A stretch of DNA of 64,000 bases from Lentzea aerocolonigenes (GCF_000974445.1 NZ_BBOJ01000001.1:682001-746000); one strand, 5' to 3'; shown: positions 27,085 to 35,127, counted from the first letter of the stretch. Notes: generated by a model not told the origin, from the sequence alone. Program-made: numbers and translations.

Positions 27085-28769
27085 CAGGTCACTCCGTGTC
27101 CGAACGGGTAGGGGGTCGGGCCGGGCACGTCGACGGGGAGCTTGCCCTGAGGCTTGGTCTCGCCGAGCAGGATCTTGGCCAGCGCTTCCATGGAAACGGT
27201 CGTGGTGGAGTAGGTGGCGAGCCACGTCTTGGCGTTGCCGTACGCGACGTCGTACGGGTTGCCGGTGGCGGCCGCGATGACCGGTTTGCCGGTGGCGACC
27301 AGCTGGTTGAGCAGGTCGAGCTGCGCGGGCCTGGTGCTCAGGTTGTTGGTCAGGACGACGATCTTGTCGGCGTTCGCCGCCGCTGCCAGCGCCTGTTGGA
27401 TCTGCTGCGGCGTGGGGCTGGTCGCCGTGACGACCTTGGCGGCCTTGAGCCTGGTCGCGAGGGTCGTGGTGGCGTCACCGGTGCCGACGACCAGGGGGGC
27501 AGCGGCGTTCAGCGGGATCGCCTGGGCGTCGTTGCGGACGGCCGTGATGGTGCGGTCGGCGATGGCCTGGGCCCGTTGCCCGTTCGATCCGACGATCTGG
27601 TCGACCTTGTTCTCGTCGGCCTCGGCGTTCAGCATGACGCCGCGCAGGAGCTTCATCTTGAGGATGCGCAGGACGCTCTGGTCGATGCGCTGCTCGGAGA
27701 TCTCACCGCTGCGGACGGCCTTGACGACGCTGTCGATCGCGAGGCCCAGGTTCGGCGGCATCAGCAGCTGGTCGACGCCCGCCTTGATGGCGAGCACCGG
27801 GATCTCGGCGTCGGAGTGGAGCTTGCGGACGCCGGCCATCTCCAGCGAGTCGGTGATGACGACGCCGTCGTACTTCAGCTCCTCGCGCAGCAGACCGGTG
27901 ATGATCTTCGGGCTGAGCGTGGCCGGGTTGCCGGACGGGTCGATCTGCGGCACCTGGATGTGCGCGGTCATGATCGAGTCGATCTTCGCGGCGACGGCGG
28001 CCTTGAACGGCGGTGCGTCGATCTGACGCCACTGGTCGAGGCTGCGGTTCGAGACCGGCAGGGCGGTGTGGCTGTCCTCGGACGTGTCGCCGTGGCCGGG
28101 GAAGTGCTTGGCGGTCGAGGTGACCGAGTTCGGGTCGAACCAGCGGCGGCCCTCGTAGCCCTGGATCTGGGCGCTGAGCATGTCGGCCGCGAGCTTCGGG
28201 TCGCTCGAGAAGCTGCGCACGCCGATGATCGGGTTGGCCGGGTTGGAGTTGATGTCCGCGTCCGGCGCGAAGTTCTGGTTGACGCCCATCGCCCGCAGCT
28301 CCTGGGCGGTGATGCGGGCGGCCTCCTCCGCGTCCTGCGTGCTGCGGCCGGCGCCGAGGGCCATGTTGCCGGGCAGCTGCGTGGCCGGCGGGCCGATGCG
28401 CGTGACGAGACCCATCTCCTGGTCGGTCGAGATGAGCAGCGGGATGCGGCTGGCCTTCTGCAGGCCGTTGGAGAGCTGCGCGATCTGCTTGGGGGTGTCG
28501 ATGTTGTCGCGCGTGGAGTTGTTGAAGTAGATGACACCGCCGGGCTGGTACTTGCGCACCACGTCCGCGGGGGTGGCCACTCCGAAGTCGGTCTGGTTCT
28601 TGGGGTGCGGGACGTCGGCGGCCTGGCCGTTGACGTACGTGACGAAGAGCTGGCCGACCTTCTGTTCCAGCGACATCCCGCGCAGCGTGGTCACAGAGGC
28701 GTCCGCTCTCGCCACCGGCGTGAGGGCGACCATTGCTGTGACCAGCGTCAACGCGGCGAACTTCCGCAC
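27081..28769 (-). CDS. nagZ: Exported beta-N-acetylglucosaminidase (GH3, NagZ)
   Basis: 562 residues with a Sec signal (FAALTLVTAMVALTPVARADA). The GH3 NagZ signature KHFPGHGDTSEDSH (about 210), with the acid/base His-Asp pair, and the nucleophile Asp in VVITDSLEM (about 290) are visible. A C-terminal second domain (about 400-562) is present, as in the Bacillus/actinobacterial exported form rather than the short E. coli form. It removes GlcNAc from the non-reducing end of wall fragments. First gene of nagZ-namZ-amiE. Confidence 0.93.
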   Translation of the reverse strand: MRKFAALTLVTAMVALTPVARADASVTTLRGMSLEQKVGQLFVTYVNGQAADVPHPKNQTDFGVATPADVVRKYQPGGVIYFNNSTRDNIDTPKQIAQLSNGLQKASRIPLLISTDQEMGLVTRIGPPATQLPGNMALGAGRSTQDAEEAARITAQELRAMGVNQNFAPDADINSNPANPIIGVRSFSSDPKLAADMLSAQIQGYEGRRWFDPNSVTSTAKHFPGHGDTSEDSHTALPVSNRSLDQWRQIDAPPFKAAVAAKIDSIMTAHIQVPQIDPSGNPATLSPKIITGLLREELKYDGVVITDSLEMAGVRKLHSDAEIPVLAIKAGVDQLLMPPNLGLAIDSVVKAVRSGEISEQRIDQSVLRILKMKLLRGVMLNAEADENKVDQIVGSNGQRAQAIADRTITAVRNDAQAIPLNAAAPLVVGTGDATTTLATRLKAAKVVTATSPTPQQIQQALAAAANADKIVVLTNNLSTRPAQLDLLNQLVATGKPVIAAATGNPYDVAYGNAKTWLATYSTTTVSMEALAKILLGETKPQGKLPVDVPGPTPYPFGHGVTW

Positions 28770-28799
28770 TGTCCGAGCCTCCCGGTGATGTTCCCACAG

Positions 28800-28824
28800 G
28801 TAACTGGCGTATTTCGCAAGTTAC
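28800..28824 (-). promoter_or_regulatory. Candidate MurR site upstream of nagZ
   Basis: GTAACT at 28800-28805 and AGTTAC at 28819-28824 form an inverted repeat 31 bp upstream of nagZ. The nagZ-sense strand reads AGTAACTTG; the region before murR contains AGTAAGTTT, a close match. A shared MurR operator would tie the two recycling operons together. Confidence 0.4.
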
Positions 28825-28884
28825 TCACGGCAGCGTGGTGGGTCAACGGGCGGACATTCTGCCTTTCGGCGGGTTCTGTTGCCG

Positions 28885-29126
28885 TAACAAGCAGACGGGG
28901 CACCCTCGAAAGGGTGCCCCGTCTTCAGCGCGGGCTTGCGAGTTACCAAGCGTGCAACTCGTGTCGTACAACCCTGGCCTCGGCGTCCGGCGTCCCGGTA
29001 CGCAGGCCCTAGACGACAAGCCTCCCGCGGCGTGCTGCGCGTGGGTACTCGAAGTCCGCGCACGGAGCCCTGCCGGGGTGGAGTCTGGCTTCTCTTCGCC
29101 AGGTCCCTGGCCGACCCGAGGTCCGC
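28885..29126 (-). ncRNA. Probable Ms1-like (MTS2823-type) RNA, with strong terminator
   Basis: No coding frame is convincing in the 590 bp between nagZ and the HAD gene. On the minus strand there is a good promoter (see next entry) and, about 200-230 nt later, a perfect 14-bp hairpin with a 4-nt loop (28893-28924) followed by CTGCTTGTT, an intrinsic terminator. In M. tuberculosis the abundant RNA MTS2823 (Ms1, which binds RNA polymerase core) lies directly downstream of Rv3661 on the same strand, as here; Streptomyces has a homologue (scr3559). The assignment rests on synteny plus promoter and terminator, not on an alignment. Confidence 0.55.
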
Positions 29127-29132
29127 ACCACC

Positions 29133-29161
29133 ATTTAAGTGCGTGCGGGCGGTCACAGCAA
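29133..29161 (-). promoter_or_regulatory. Promoter of the Ms1-like RNA
   Basis: On the minus strand TTGCTG (29161-29156) and TTAAAT (29138-29133) are separated by exactly 17 bp, a good vegetative sigma factor pattern in otherwise GC-rich DNA. Predicted start is near 29126. Confidence 0.6.
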
Positions 29162-29359
29162 GGGCTCGGAAGGGTGCACCGTTCAAGCCACGTTCAGTAG
29201 TGAAAGTACTGGCGTTTCTGGATTTGTGAGCATTTGTTCGCGTTCGGGTACCGCCACCAGGGCGGCACCGTGCACTCACGCGGGCACCACGTGTGCGCGG
29301 TGTTGCCGCTACTCGCCGGTACGTGTCTCGAAGGGTGCGTATGTCCATCACAGACTTGA

Positions 29360-30154
29360 CTAGTCGCGGTTCCGCTTGCGCCGCAGGCCGTACCAGGCGG
29401 CGCCGGCCGCGGCGACCGCGCCGAGGCTGATGGCCGTGACCGCGACGGCCTTGCCCGACGGGGTGGGGATGCGGGCGCGCAGGCTCACCGGGTCGACGAA
29501 CTGCTGCACCGGCCAGTCCTTCTCGAGCGCGATGCGGCGCAGGCCCCGGTCGGGGTTCACGACCGTCGGGTGGCCGACGACCTCCAGCATCGGCAGGTCG
29601 GTGACGCTGTCCGAGTAGGCGTAGCTCCGGGAGAGGTCGTAGCCGTGCTCGGCGGCGAGCTGCTTGATCGCGACGGCCTTGTTGTCGGCCGCGCAGTAGA
29701 AGTCGATGTCGCCGGTGTAGCGGCCGTTCTGGATCACCATCTTCGTGCCGACGCTGTAGTCCGCGCCGATCATCTCCGCGATGGGGGCGACGAGCTCCGC
29801 CCCGGACGCGCTCACGATGACGACGTCGTGGCCCTGCTCCTTGTGGTCGGCGATCAACTGTGTCGCTTCTTTGTAGACGAGTGGATCGACGATGTCGTGC
29901 AGCGTCTCGCTCACGATGCTGCGGATCTGCTCGACGTCCCAGCCCGCGGCCAGCGCGGTGATGTGCGCGCGCATGCGGTCCATCTGGTCCGCGTCCGCTC
30001 CGGCGAGCATGAACACGAACTGCGCGTAGGCGCTCTTCAGCACCGCGCGGCGGTTGATCAGACCCTCCTGGAAGAAGGGACGACTGAACGCCAGCGTGCT
30101 CGACTTCGCGATCACGGTCTTGTCGAGGTCGAAGAAGGCGGCGATCCGACTCAT
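29360..30154 (-). CDS. HAD-IB family phosphatase (SerB-like, Rv3661-like)
   Basis: 264 residues from ATG 30154. HAD motif I is FFDLDKTV (about 8-14), motif II is VIVSASGAE (about 115), a Lys follows in DNKAVAIK, and motif IV is YSDSVTDLPML (about 195). A C-terminal segment (AVAVTAISLGAVAAAGAAWYG) is probably a membrane helix with a basic tail. Relatives act on phosphoserine or lipid-type phosphates; the C-terminal helix suggests work at the membrane. It lies between two non-coding RNAs, the order known from mycobacteria. Confidence 0.87.
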   Translation of the reverse strand: MSRIAAFFDLDKTVIAKSSTLAFSRPFFQEGLINRRAVLKSAYAQFVFMLAGADADQMDRMRAHITALAAGWDVEQIRSIVSETLHDIVDPLVYKEATQLIADHKEQGHDVVIVSASGAELVAPIAEMIGADYSVGTKMVIQNGRYTGDIDFYCAADNKAVAIKQLAAEHGYDLSRSYAYSDSVTDLPMLEVVGHPTVVNPDRGLRRIALEKDWPVQQFVDPVSLRARIPTPSGKAVAVTAISLGAVAAAGAAWYGLRRKRNRD

Positions 30155-30303
30155 GTACCTCAGCTTAGGTGTACTCGTCAGTAGGCCGTTCGGGCGGCAT
30201 TTCGTTCGTGTACGAAACCGTTGTGCGCCACGGTTACCGAAACTTGCTCCGTAGCAGTTGCCGAAGTTGCGCGCAGGACTGGCGCAGGGGGATACAGTAG
30301 GAG

Positions 30304-30395
30304 AGTCCGGTTCGACGGACGGGTTCAGTCCGACCCCCCGGGACTGAACCATTGACGACCCCCGTCCCTCCCCCCTGGCGGGGGTCGTCCCATAT
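30304..30395 (+). ncRNA. 6C RNA
   Basis: Two stem-loops each expose a run of six C in the loop, the defining feature of the actinobacterial 6C RNA family. Stem one is GGTTCAGTCC (30322-30331) with GGACTGAACC (30341-30350). Stem two is GACGACCCCCG (30354-30364) with CGGGGGTCGTC (30379-30389). A TACAGT box at 30293-30298 could be the -10. In M. tuberculosis the 6C RNA (B11) lies between Rv3660c and Rv3661 and is read in the direction of Rv3660c; place and strand agree. It pairs with G-rich ribosome-binding regions of target mRNAs. Confidence 0.88.
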
Positions 30396-30590
30396 CCAGA
30401 GCCCGTTTCCCCGTGGCCTCGACTGGACCTCTGCCGCCCTTTCCCGGCAACCCCTCAGAGTCGCACACACCCCCGACAGTGCCGGTGTCCAAGGGCTCTC
30501 AAGATCGCGACTTGTCCACACCCGCCGATTTGTCCACATCTGGATCACTCCCCGTTGTGTCGTTCATCACGACAGTCGACGGTGGACCCC

Positions 30591-31625
30591 ATGACCCACC
30601 CCATCGCCCTCCTGACCGACGACACCCTGCTGGACGAGGTCCTCCGCGTGGCGGCAGCGGCCGACTGCCAGCTCACCTGCGCCCCGGACGTGACGTCCCT
30701 GCGCGCCCAGTGGCACACCGCCCCCTTGGTCCTGCTCGACCCGCCGTCGGTGTCCGCGTGCCTGGACGCGGGCTTCCCCCGCCGCGCGGGCGTGCTCGTG
30801 ATCCACGGCGGCGACCCGCCGTGGGCACCAGCCGTGGCCCTGGGCGCCGACGCCGTCCTGGAACTGCCCACCGAGGGCCGCTCCCTGGTGAGCGCTCTCA
30901 GCGACCTCGGCGAAGGTCCACCGTCAGACCGCGGCCGCGTGGTCTCCTTCGTGGGCGGCAGAGGCGGCGCAGGAGCCTCGATCCTGGCCGTGGCCTGCGG
31001 CCGCGAGGCCGTGGTGGCCGGAGGCGAAGCGATGCTCGTCGACTGCGACCCGCTGGGCGGCGGCCTGGACCTGGCCCTGGGCACCGAGTCCGAAGAGGGA
31101 GCCCGCTGGCCAGGCGTGCACTGCACAGGCGGCCGAGTCCCGATGTCGGCCCTGCGAGCGGCCCTCCCCACCTCCGGCAGCCTGAGCGTCCTGGCCTGCG
31201 ACAGAGCAGGCCCAGACCCAGAACCAGCAGCGGTGGCAGCAGTCCTGGACGCAGGCCGCCGAGCCGGCAACACCGTGGTCTGCGACCTCCCCCGCCACCC
31301 CACGGCAGCAGCGTCGGCAGCCCTCGACCGCACAGACCTGACCATCCTGGTCGTCCCAGCCGAAGTCCGAGCCACAGCAGCCGCCACCAGACTGGCCACC
31401 CACCTGCTGACCCAGGGCCGAACCATCCGCCTGGTGGTCCGAGGCCCGTCCCCGGGCAACCTCCAAGCCACCGAAATGGCCGACGTCATCGGTGTCCCCC
31501 TCCTGACCCAGATGCGCCCGGAACCGGGCCTGCCCGAGGCACTGGAACGCGGCCGCTTCCCGCGCAACCCCAAGGGCCCACTGGCCACAGCAGCCCGCCT
31601 GGTCCTGAAAGAACTCCGCCCATGA
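30591..31625 (+). CDS. ssd: Septum-site-determining protein Ssd (CpaE/MinD-like)
   Basis: 344 residues from ATG 30591. A degenerate receiver-like N-terminus is followed by a MinD/ParA-type P-loop FVGGRGGAGASILAVA (about 125) that lacks the usual GKT, and MLVDCDPLGGGLDL (about 155). In M. tuberculosis Ssd (Rv3660c) lies ahead of the tad genes and affects septum formation; CpaE-type proteins localise Tad pilus assembly. It precedes tadA, but a 1-kb non-standard stretch lies between. Confidence 0.85.
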   Translation: MTHPIALLTDDTLLDEVLRVAAAADCQLTCAPDVTSLRAQWHTAPLVLLDPPSVSACLDAGFPRRAGVLVIHGGDPPWAPAVALGADAVLELPTEGRSLVSALSDLGEGPPSDRGRVVSFVGGRGGAGASILAVACGREAVVAGGEAMLVDCDPLGGGLDLALGTESEEGARWPGVHCTGGRVPMSALRAALPTSGSLSVLACDRAGPDPEPAAVAAVLDAGRRAGNTVVCDLPRHPTAAASAALDRTDLTILVVPAEVRATAAATRLATHLLTQGRTIRLVVRGPSPGNLQATEMADVIGVPLLTQMRPEPGLPEALERGRFPRNPKGPLATAARLVLKELRP

Positions 31626-31723
31626 CCGCACACCACGCCACGCACGCCGCCGCTACTCGGCTCAGCCACCGGAAGCCTTTGCGCAACAACAACATCGCCC
31701 AACACCACGACCTGCCCACCTAA
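31622..31723 (+). CDS. Micro-ORF overlapping the ssd stop
   Basis: 33 codons from an ATG that overlaps the ssd stop (ATGA). The peptide is rich in His, Ala, Arg and Asn with no recognisable domain. Whether it is translated is unknown; it is listed because the same ATGA arrangement recurs through this kilobase up to tadA. Confidence 0.3.
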   Translation: MTAHHATHAAATRLSHRKPLRNNNIAQHHDLPT

Positions 31724-31989
31724 CCGCAACCAGCCCCGCCCAGCTCGCCACCAGGTCCGCTCGCCCACCGCGTGGCGCTGTCCACCCGACCCGCCGCAGC
31801 GCCGCCTTCGAGCCTGTCCGCCCGACCCGACTGTTCGCGCGGCTAATCCCAAACAGCCCTTTCCACCCAACGTGTCTGGCTGCGACGCCCAGCCGCACTC
31901 CCGAGTTCACCGAGCCGAGCAGCCCGCCCCCTCCGGGCGGCCGGCCCCGCCTGCCTGCCCAAATTTCCTGCGAGCGAAAGGAACCAGCC

Positions 31990-32088
31990 GTGACCCGCCT
32001 CCGAATCTGGTGCCGGATGTTGCTCAACCTCATCCACTACGGCCGCCCCACCCCACCTCCGTACATCTTCAGGGAGCCCCCGAAATGA
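31990..32088 (+). CDS. Micro-ORF 1 of a coupled pair (VTRLRIWC...)
   Basis: 32 codons from GTG 31990, with AAAGGA seven bases upstream. The peptide begins VTRLRIWCRMLLNLIHYG, then a proline-rich tail. It resembles the start of the next micro-ORF (MTRFLAWC...): both begin (V/M)TR-x-x-x-WC. The stop overlaps the next ATG by 4 bp. A small related peptide family is possible. Confidence 0.4.
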   Translation: MTRLRIWCRMLLNLIHYGRPTPPPYIFREPPK

Positions 32089-32228
32089 CCCGCTTCCTCG
32101 CCTGGTGCCACGAAACCTGGCTCCGAGCCACCGGCCGGGAAATCCCCCGAGGCCGCCACGCCCGCCACCCGAACCACGACCGACCCGCCGCCCTGACCAC
32201 CCAACGCCACCCGGAGCCGGCGACATGA
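32085..32228 (+). CDS. Micro-ORF 2 of a coupled pair (MTRFLAWC...)
   Basis: 47 codons from ATG 32085. The first 22 residues (MTRFLAWCHETWLRATG, then REIPRG) look protein-like, with a Trp-Cys pair shared with the preceding peptide; the remainder is rich in Arg, His and Pro. It overlaps the previous and following frames by ATGA. Confidence 0.4.
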   Translation: MTRFLAWCHETWLRATGREIPRGRHARHPNHDRPAALTTQRHPEPAT

Positions 32229-32473
32229 CCACCCGCGCCCGCCTCATCCGGAGGGCACGACACAACTGCCACTGAGCCGCTCGCGCACACCCGGAATCCG
32301 TGCCATGACGGCAGTCCGGATCACCCACGTCCACCTGGAGTCGTGCCGTGACCGCAGTCTGAATTGTTCGCGCCCACCGGTAGGCGCGTCATGACCGCCG
32401 CCCGCACCAGCTCGGAGTCGGCGCCATGACCGCAGACCTGGTCACCCTCGCCGACCCGGAATCCGCTGTGTGA
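32225..32473 (+). other. Relay of four very short overlapping frames
   Basis: Frames of 16 (32225-32275), 29 (32305-32394), 12 (32391-32429) and 15 codons (32426-32473) follow one another; the last three junctions, and the next one into 32470, are ATGA or GTGA overlaps. Each later frame starts MT/VTA. They coincide with the 43-bp repeats below: because 43 is one more than a multiple of three and each unit contains RTGAC, each unit supplies a stop in one frame and a start in the next. Translation is not demonstrated. Confidence 0.35.
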
Positions 32474-32580
32474 CTGCAGTCCCGCTCATCCGCACCACGT
32501 GGAGGGCGTGCCGTGACCGCAGTCCGGATCACCCACGCCCATCCGGAATCCGCGTCGCGACTGCAGTCCCGCTCACCCAA
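32305..32580 (+). repeat. Degenerate tandem repeat, about 43 bp, seven units
   Basis: The core RTGACYGCAGTC recurs, with variation, at 32305, 32348, 32391, 32426, 32470, 32513 and 32557 (spacings 43, 43, 35, 44, 43, 44). The units at 32305 and 32513 share a further CGGATCACCCACG. The start of tadA at 32670 (ATGACCGCCGCCC) resembles the 32391 unit. It looks like duplication and decay of a gene-start segment. Confidence 0.75.
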
Positions 32581-32673
32581 AGCCAGCGACATCACCCGTC
32601 CGCATCCCCCCGACCACGCGAACCCGACGCCAAGCCCGCACCCCGCCAACCCACCCCAGAGGCCGCACCATGA
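32470..32673 (+). CDS. Small frame coupled to tadA
   Basis: 67 codons from GTG 32470, ending in a TGA that overlaps the tadA ATG. The sequence is Arg/Pro/His rich and mostly encoded by the repeat array, so it may be no more than a leader that passes ribosomes to tadA. Confidence 0.35.
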   Translation: MTAVPLIRTTWRACRDRSPDHPRPSGIRVATAVPLTQSQRHHPSASPRPREPDAKPAPRQPTPEAAP

Positions 32674-33782
32674 CCGCCGCCCTGATCGACCGAGTCCGCC
32701 ACCGCCTGGCAGGCGCCGACATCGAAATGACCGCCGCAGTAGTAGCCCACGCAGTCCGCTCAGAAGCCGGCGGCGTCCTGGCCGACTCAGACGTCCTGGA
32801 AGCGCTCCAGGTCCTCCGCCAAGAGTTCAGCGGCACCGGCCCCCTGGACCCGCTCTTGGCCGACCCCGGCACCACCGACGTCCTCGTCACCGCACCGGAC
32901 CAGGTCTGGGTCGACGGCCCCAACGGCCTGCACCGCACCGCGGTCACCTTCCCCGACGAGGACGCGGTCCGCCGCCTCGCCCAACGTCTCGCGGTGGCCG
33001 CCGGGCGTCGCCTCGACGACGCCTCGCCGTGCGTCGACGGGTGGTTGCCCAGCAGCGGGGTCAGGCTGCACGCCGTTCTGCCGCCCATCGCCCACAGCAC
33101 GTGCTTGTCGTTGAGAGTCCTCCGCCCGGCCACTCACGACCTGAAAGCGTTGCAGCGGCTCGGAACGTTCGACGCCGAGATCGCCGACGTGCTCGACCAG
33201 ATCGTCCGCAAACGCCTGGCGTTCCTGGTGATCGGCGGCACCGGGTCGGGGAAGACGTCGTTGTTGTCGGCGCTGATCGCGTGTGTCCCGCACACCGAAC
33301 GGGTCGTGTGCGTCGAGGACGCCGGTGAGCTGCACCCCGACCACCCGCAGTTCGTGCGGTTGCTGGCGCGGCCCGCGAACGTCGAGGGAGCCGGCGAGAT
33401 CACCGTCAGGAACCTCGTGCGGGAGGCGTTGCGGATGCGGCCAGACCGGATCGTTGTCGGTGAGGTGCGGGGTGCGGAGGTTCGCGAACTGCTCATGTCC
33501 CTCAACACCGGGCACGAAGGTGGCGCCGGGACGCTGCACGCCAACTCTCCTGCCGAGGTGCCGGCGAGGCTCGAAGCGTTGGGGGCGTTGGGCGGGCTCG
33601 ACCAGCAGGCGTTGCACAGTCAAGTTGCTGCTGCGGTACGGCTGGTGTTGCACATGCGCCGTGACGGCAACTCGCGCTACCTCAACGAGATCGGGGCGTT
33701 CGTCCGCAACGGGAAGACGCTTGAAGTTCGTCCTGTCTGGACGCGAAAGGACGGCTGGCAACAGAAGGAGCTGCTGTGGTGA
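32670..33782 (+). CDS. tadA: TadA-type secretion ATPase (type II/IV, Flp pilus)
   Basis: 370 residues. Walker A GGTGSGKTSLL (about 190), RIVVGEVRGAEVRELL (Walker B region, about 263) and GHEGGAGTLHAN (His box, about 287) are the GspE/VirB11 ATPase set. It powers assembly of Tad/Flp pili with TadB and TadC. The start lies at the end of a micro-ORF relay (ATGA). M. tuberculosis counterpart by position is Rv3659c. Confidence 0.93.
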   Translation: MTAALIDRVRHRLAGADIEMTAAVVAHAVRSEAGGVLADSDVLEALQVLRQEFSGTGPLDPLLADPGTTDVLVTAPDQVWVDGPNGLHRTAVTFPDEDAVRRLAQRLAVAAGRRLDDASPCVDGWLPSSGVRLHAVLPPIAHSTCLSLRVLRPATHDLKALQRLGTFDAEIADVLDQIVRKRLAFLVIGGTGSGKTSLLSALIACVPHTERVVCVEDAGELHPDHPQFVRLLARPANVEGAGEITVRNLVREALRMRPDRIVVGEVRGAEVRELLMSLNTGHEGGAGTLHANSPAEVPARLEALGALGGLDQQALHSQVAAAVRLVLHMRRDGNSRYLNEIGAFVRNGKTLEVRPVWTRKDGWQQKELLW

Positions 33783-34546
33783 GCCTCCTGCTGCTGGCAA
33801 CGGCACTCATCGCCTGGCCCCAGCTCAAGCCACTCCGCAGGCTCAGGCCCGCCGACAAGCGAGAAATCGTTGTGCCGCCGTACATCTGGCTGGCAGCGGC
33901 GGTCGTCGTCACGTACCTGGCGGCCGGCATCGGCGGACTGGTCGCTGGGGCCGTGCTCACGACCGCGATCTACCGGATCCTCAGGCACGGCAAGCGGAAC
34001 AAGGCCCTCCGAGAGGCGACTGAAGCGCTCAGCAACGGGCTGGGCGGCGTGATCGACGAGCTGCGTGCCGGGGCCCATCCCGCGGCGGCGGCCGAAGGTG
34101 CTGCGCAGGACACACCTGCTCCGGCGGCGGAGGTGTTGAAGGCCGCTGCGGCCACGGCGCGGCTGGGTGGTGACGTGGAGCGGACGTTGCGCGAGTTGCG
34201 TCAGCCGTTGCTGAAGCCGGCGGTGGAGCAGCTGGCCAGGGCGTGGCGCGTGTCGGCGAAGCACGGGGTGGCGCTGGCCGACGTTCTGGACGCCACCCGG
34301 CGCGACCTTGACCAGCGGGCGGCTTTTGCGCGGCAGGTGCACGCGCGCATGGCCGGGCCGCGGGCCAGTGCGGCGGTGCTGGCCGGGCTGCCGGTGTTCG
34401 GGGTGTTGCTCGGTGAGCTCAGCGGTGCCAGGCCGTTGCACGTCCTCGTCGGCACGACGGCGGGGCAGGTTCTGCTGGTCCTCGGCGCCCTGTTCCTCGC
34501 CGGTGGGCTGTGGTGGACGAAGCGGATCACGGAGGTGGAGCCGTGA
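33779..34546 (+). CDS. tadB: TadB-like inner-membrane platform protein (T2SSF)
   Basis: 255 residues from GTG 33779 (GTG 33776 also possible). Two N-terminal hydrophobic helices, a cytoplasmic helical domain with ALSNGLGGVIDELRAGAHP (the T2SSF start) and two C-terminal membrane helices (about 200-245). Together with TadC it forms the membrane platform for pilus assembly. GTGA overlaps link it to tadA and tadC. Confidence 0.87.
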   Translation: MSLLLLATALIAWPQLKPLRRLRPADKREIVVPPYIWLAAAVVVTYLAAGIGGLVAGAVLTTAIYRILRHGKRNKALREATEALSNGLGGVIDELRAGAHPAAAAEGAAQDTPAPAAEVLKAAAATARLGGDVERTLRELRQPLLKPAVEQLARAWRVSAKHGVALADVLDATRRDLDQRAAFARQVHARMAGPRASAAVLAGLPVFGVLLGELSGARPLHVLVGTTAGQVLLVLGALFLAGGLWWTKRITEVEP

Positions 34547-35070
34547 CGTTCCTCCTCCTCGCGTTGGCGGTTCTCGCGCTACCGGTGTCGCCACGAGCGA
34601 TCGCACGGTTGAGGCCCCGAGCACACGATCCGCCGCCTGCCACCAAGAAGAGCGACGATCCGTTCGAACGGGCCGCCGCGTGGGACCTGCTGGCCGCCTG
34701 CCTGCGGGCCGGGCTGCCGGTGCCCACGGCGATCCAGGCGGTCGGCATCGAAGAGCTGAGTCGGGTTGCCGAGCTCCTGCGGCTCGGGGCCGACCCGGTC
34801 ACGGCGTGGGCGCCCGCGCTGGAGTTGCCCGCCACGGCGAAGCTCGCGAGGGCCGCCAGGAGGACCGCGCGGTCCGGGGCGGCGCTCGCCGGGCAGGCCG
34901 CCGAGCTCGCCGAGCGGACCAGGGCCGACGCGGCTGACCGGGCGGAGGCGAAGGCGCAGAAGGCCGCAGTCGCCGTGGCCGCGCCACTCGCGCTGTGTTT
35001 TCTGCCGGCGTTCCTCTGCCTCGGCGTCGTTCCGGTGGTGCTGGGGCTCGCCGGTCAATTCCTCACCTGA
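34543..35070 (+). CDS. tadC: TadC-like inner-membrane platform protein (T2SSF)
   Basis: 175 residues from GTG 34543. An N-terminal hydrophobic helix, then AAAWDLLAACLRAGLPVPTAIQAV (T2SSF helix pattern) and a C-terminal membrane segment (AVAVAAPLALCFLPAFLCLGVVPVVLGLAG). Coupled to tadB by GTGA. Corresponds to Rv3657c by position. Confidence 0.85.
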   Translation: MTFLLLALAVLALPVSPRAIARLRPRAHDPPPATKKSDDPFERAAAWDLLAACLRAGLPVPTAIQAVGIEELSRVAELLRLGADPVTAWAPALELPATAKLARAARRTARSGAALAGQAAELAERTRADAADRAEAKAQKAAVAVAAPLALCFLPAFLCLGVVPVVLGLAGQFLT

Positions 35071-35082
35071 AGGAGACGAGAG

Positions 35083-35127
35083 ATGGAACTGCTCAAGGAC
35101 GACAGCGGCATGAGCACCGTGGAGTAG
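35083..35127 (+). pseudogene. Truncated DUF4244/Flp-type pilin gene
   Basis: ATG 35083 follows an AAGGAG site 13 bp past tadC. The 14 codons MELLKDDSGMSTVE match the N-terminus of actinobacterial DUF4244 pilin-like proteins, which usually continue with EYAIGT-type sequence and a membrane helix. Here GAG is followed at once by TAG and unrelated, lower-GC sequence. The remaining 45 or so codons and the later tad genes are missing from the window, so the gene is cut by the island. Confidence 0.75.

Noticed and set aside
32305-32580. CRISPR array
   Set aside because: Units are degenerate and contiguous, with no unique spacers and no cas genes; better described as a tandem repeat.
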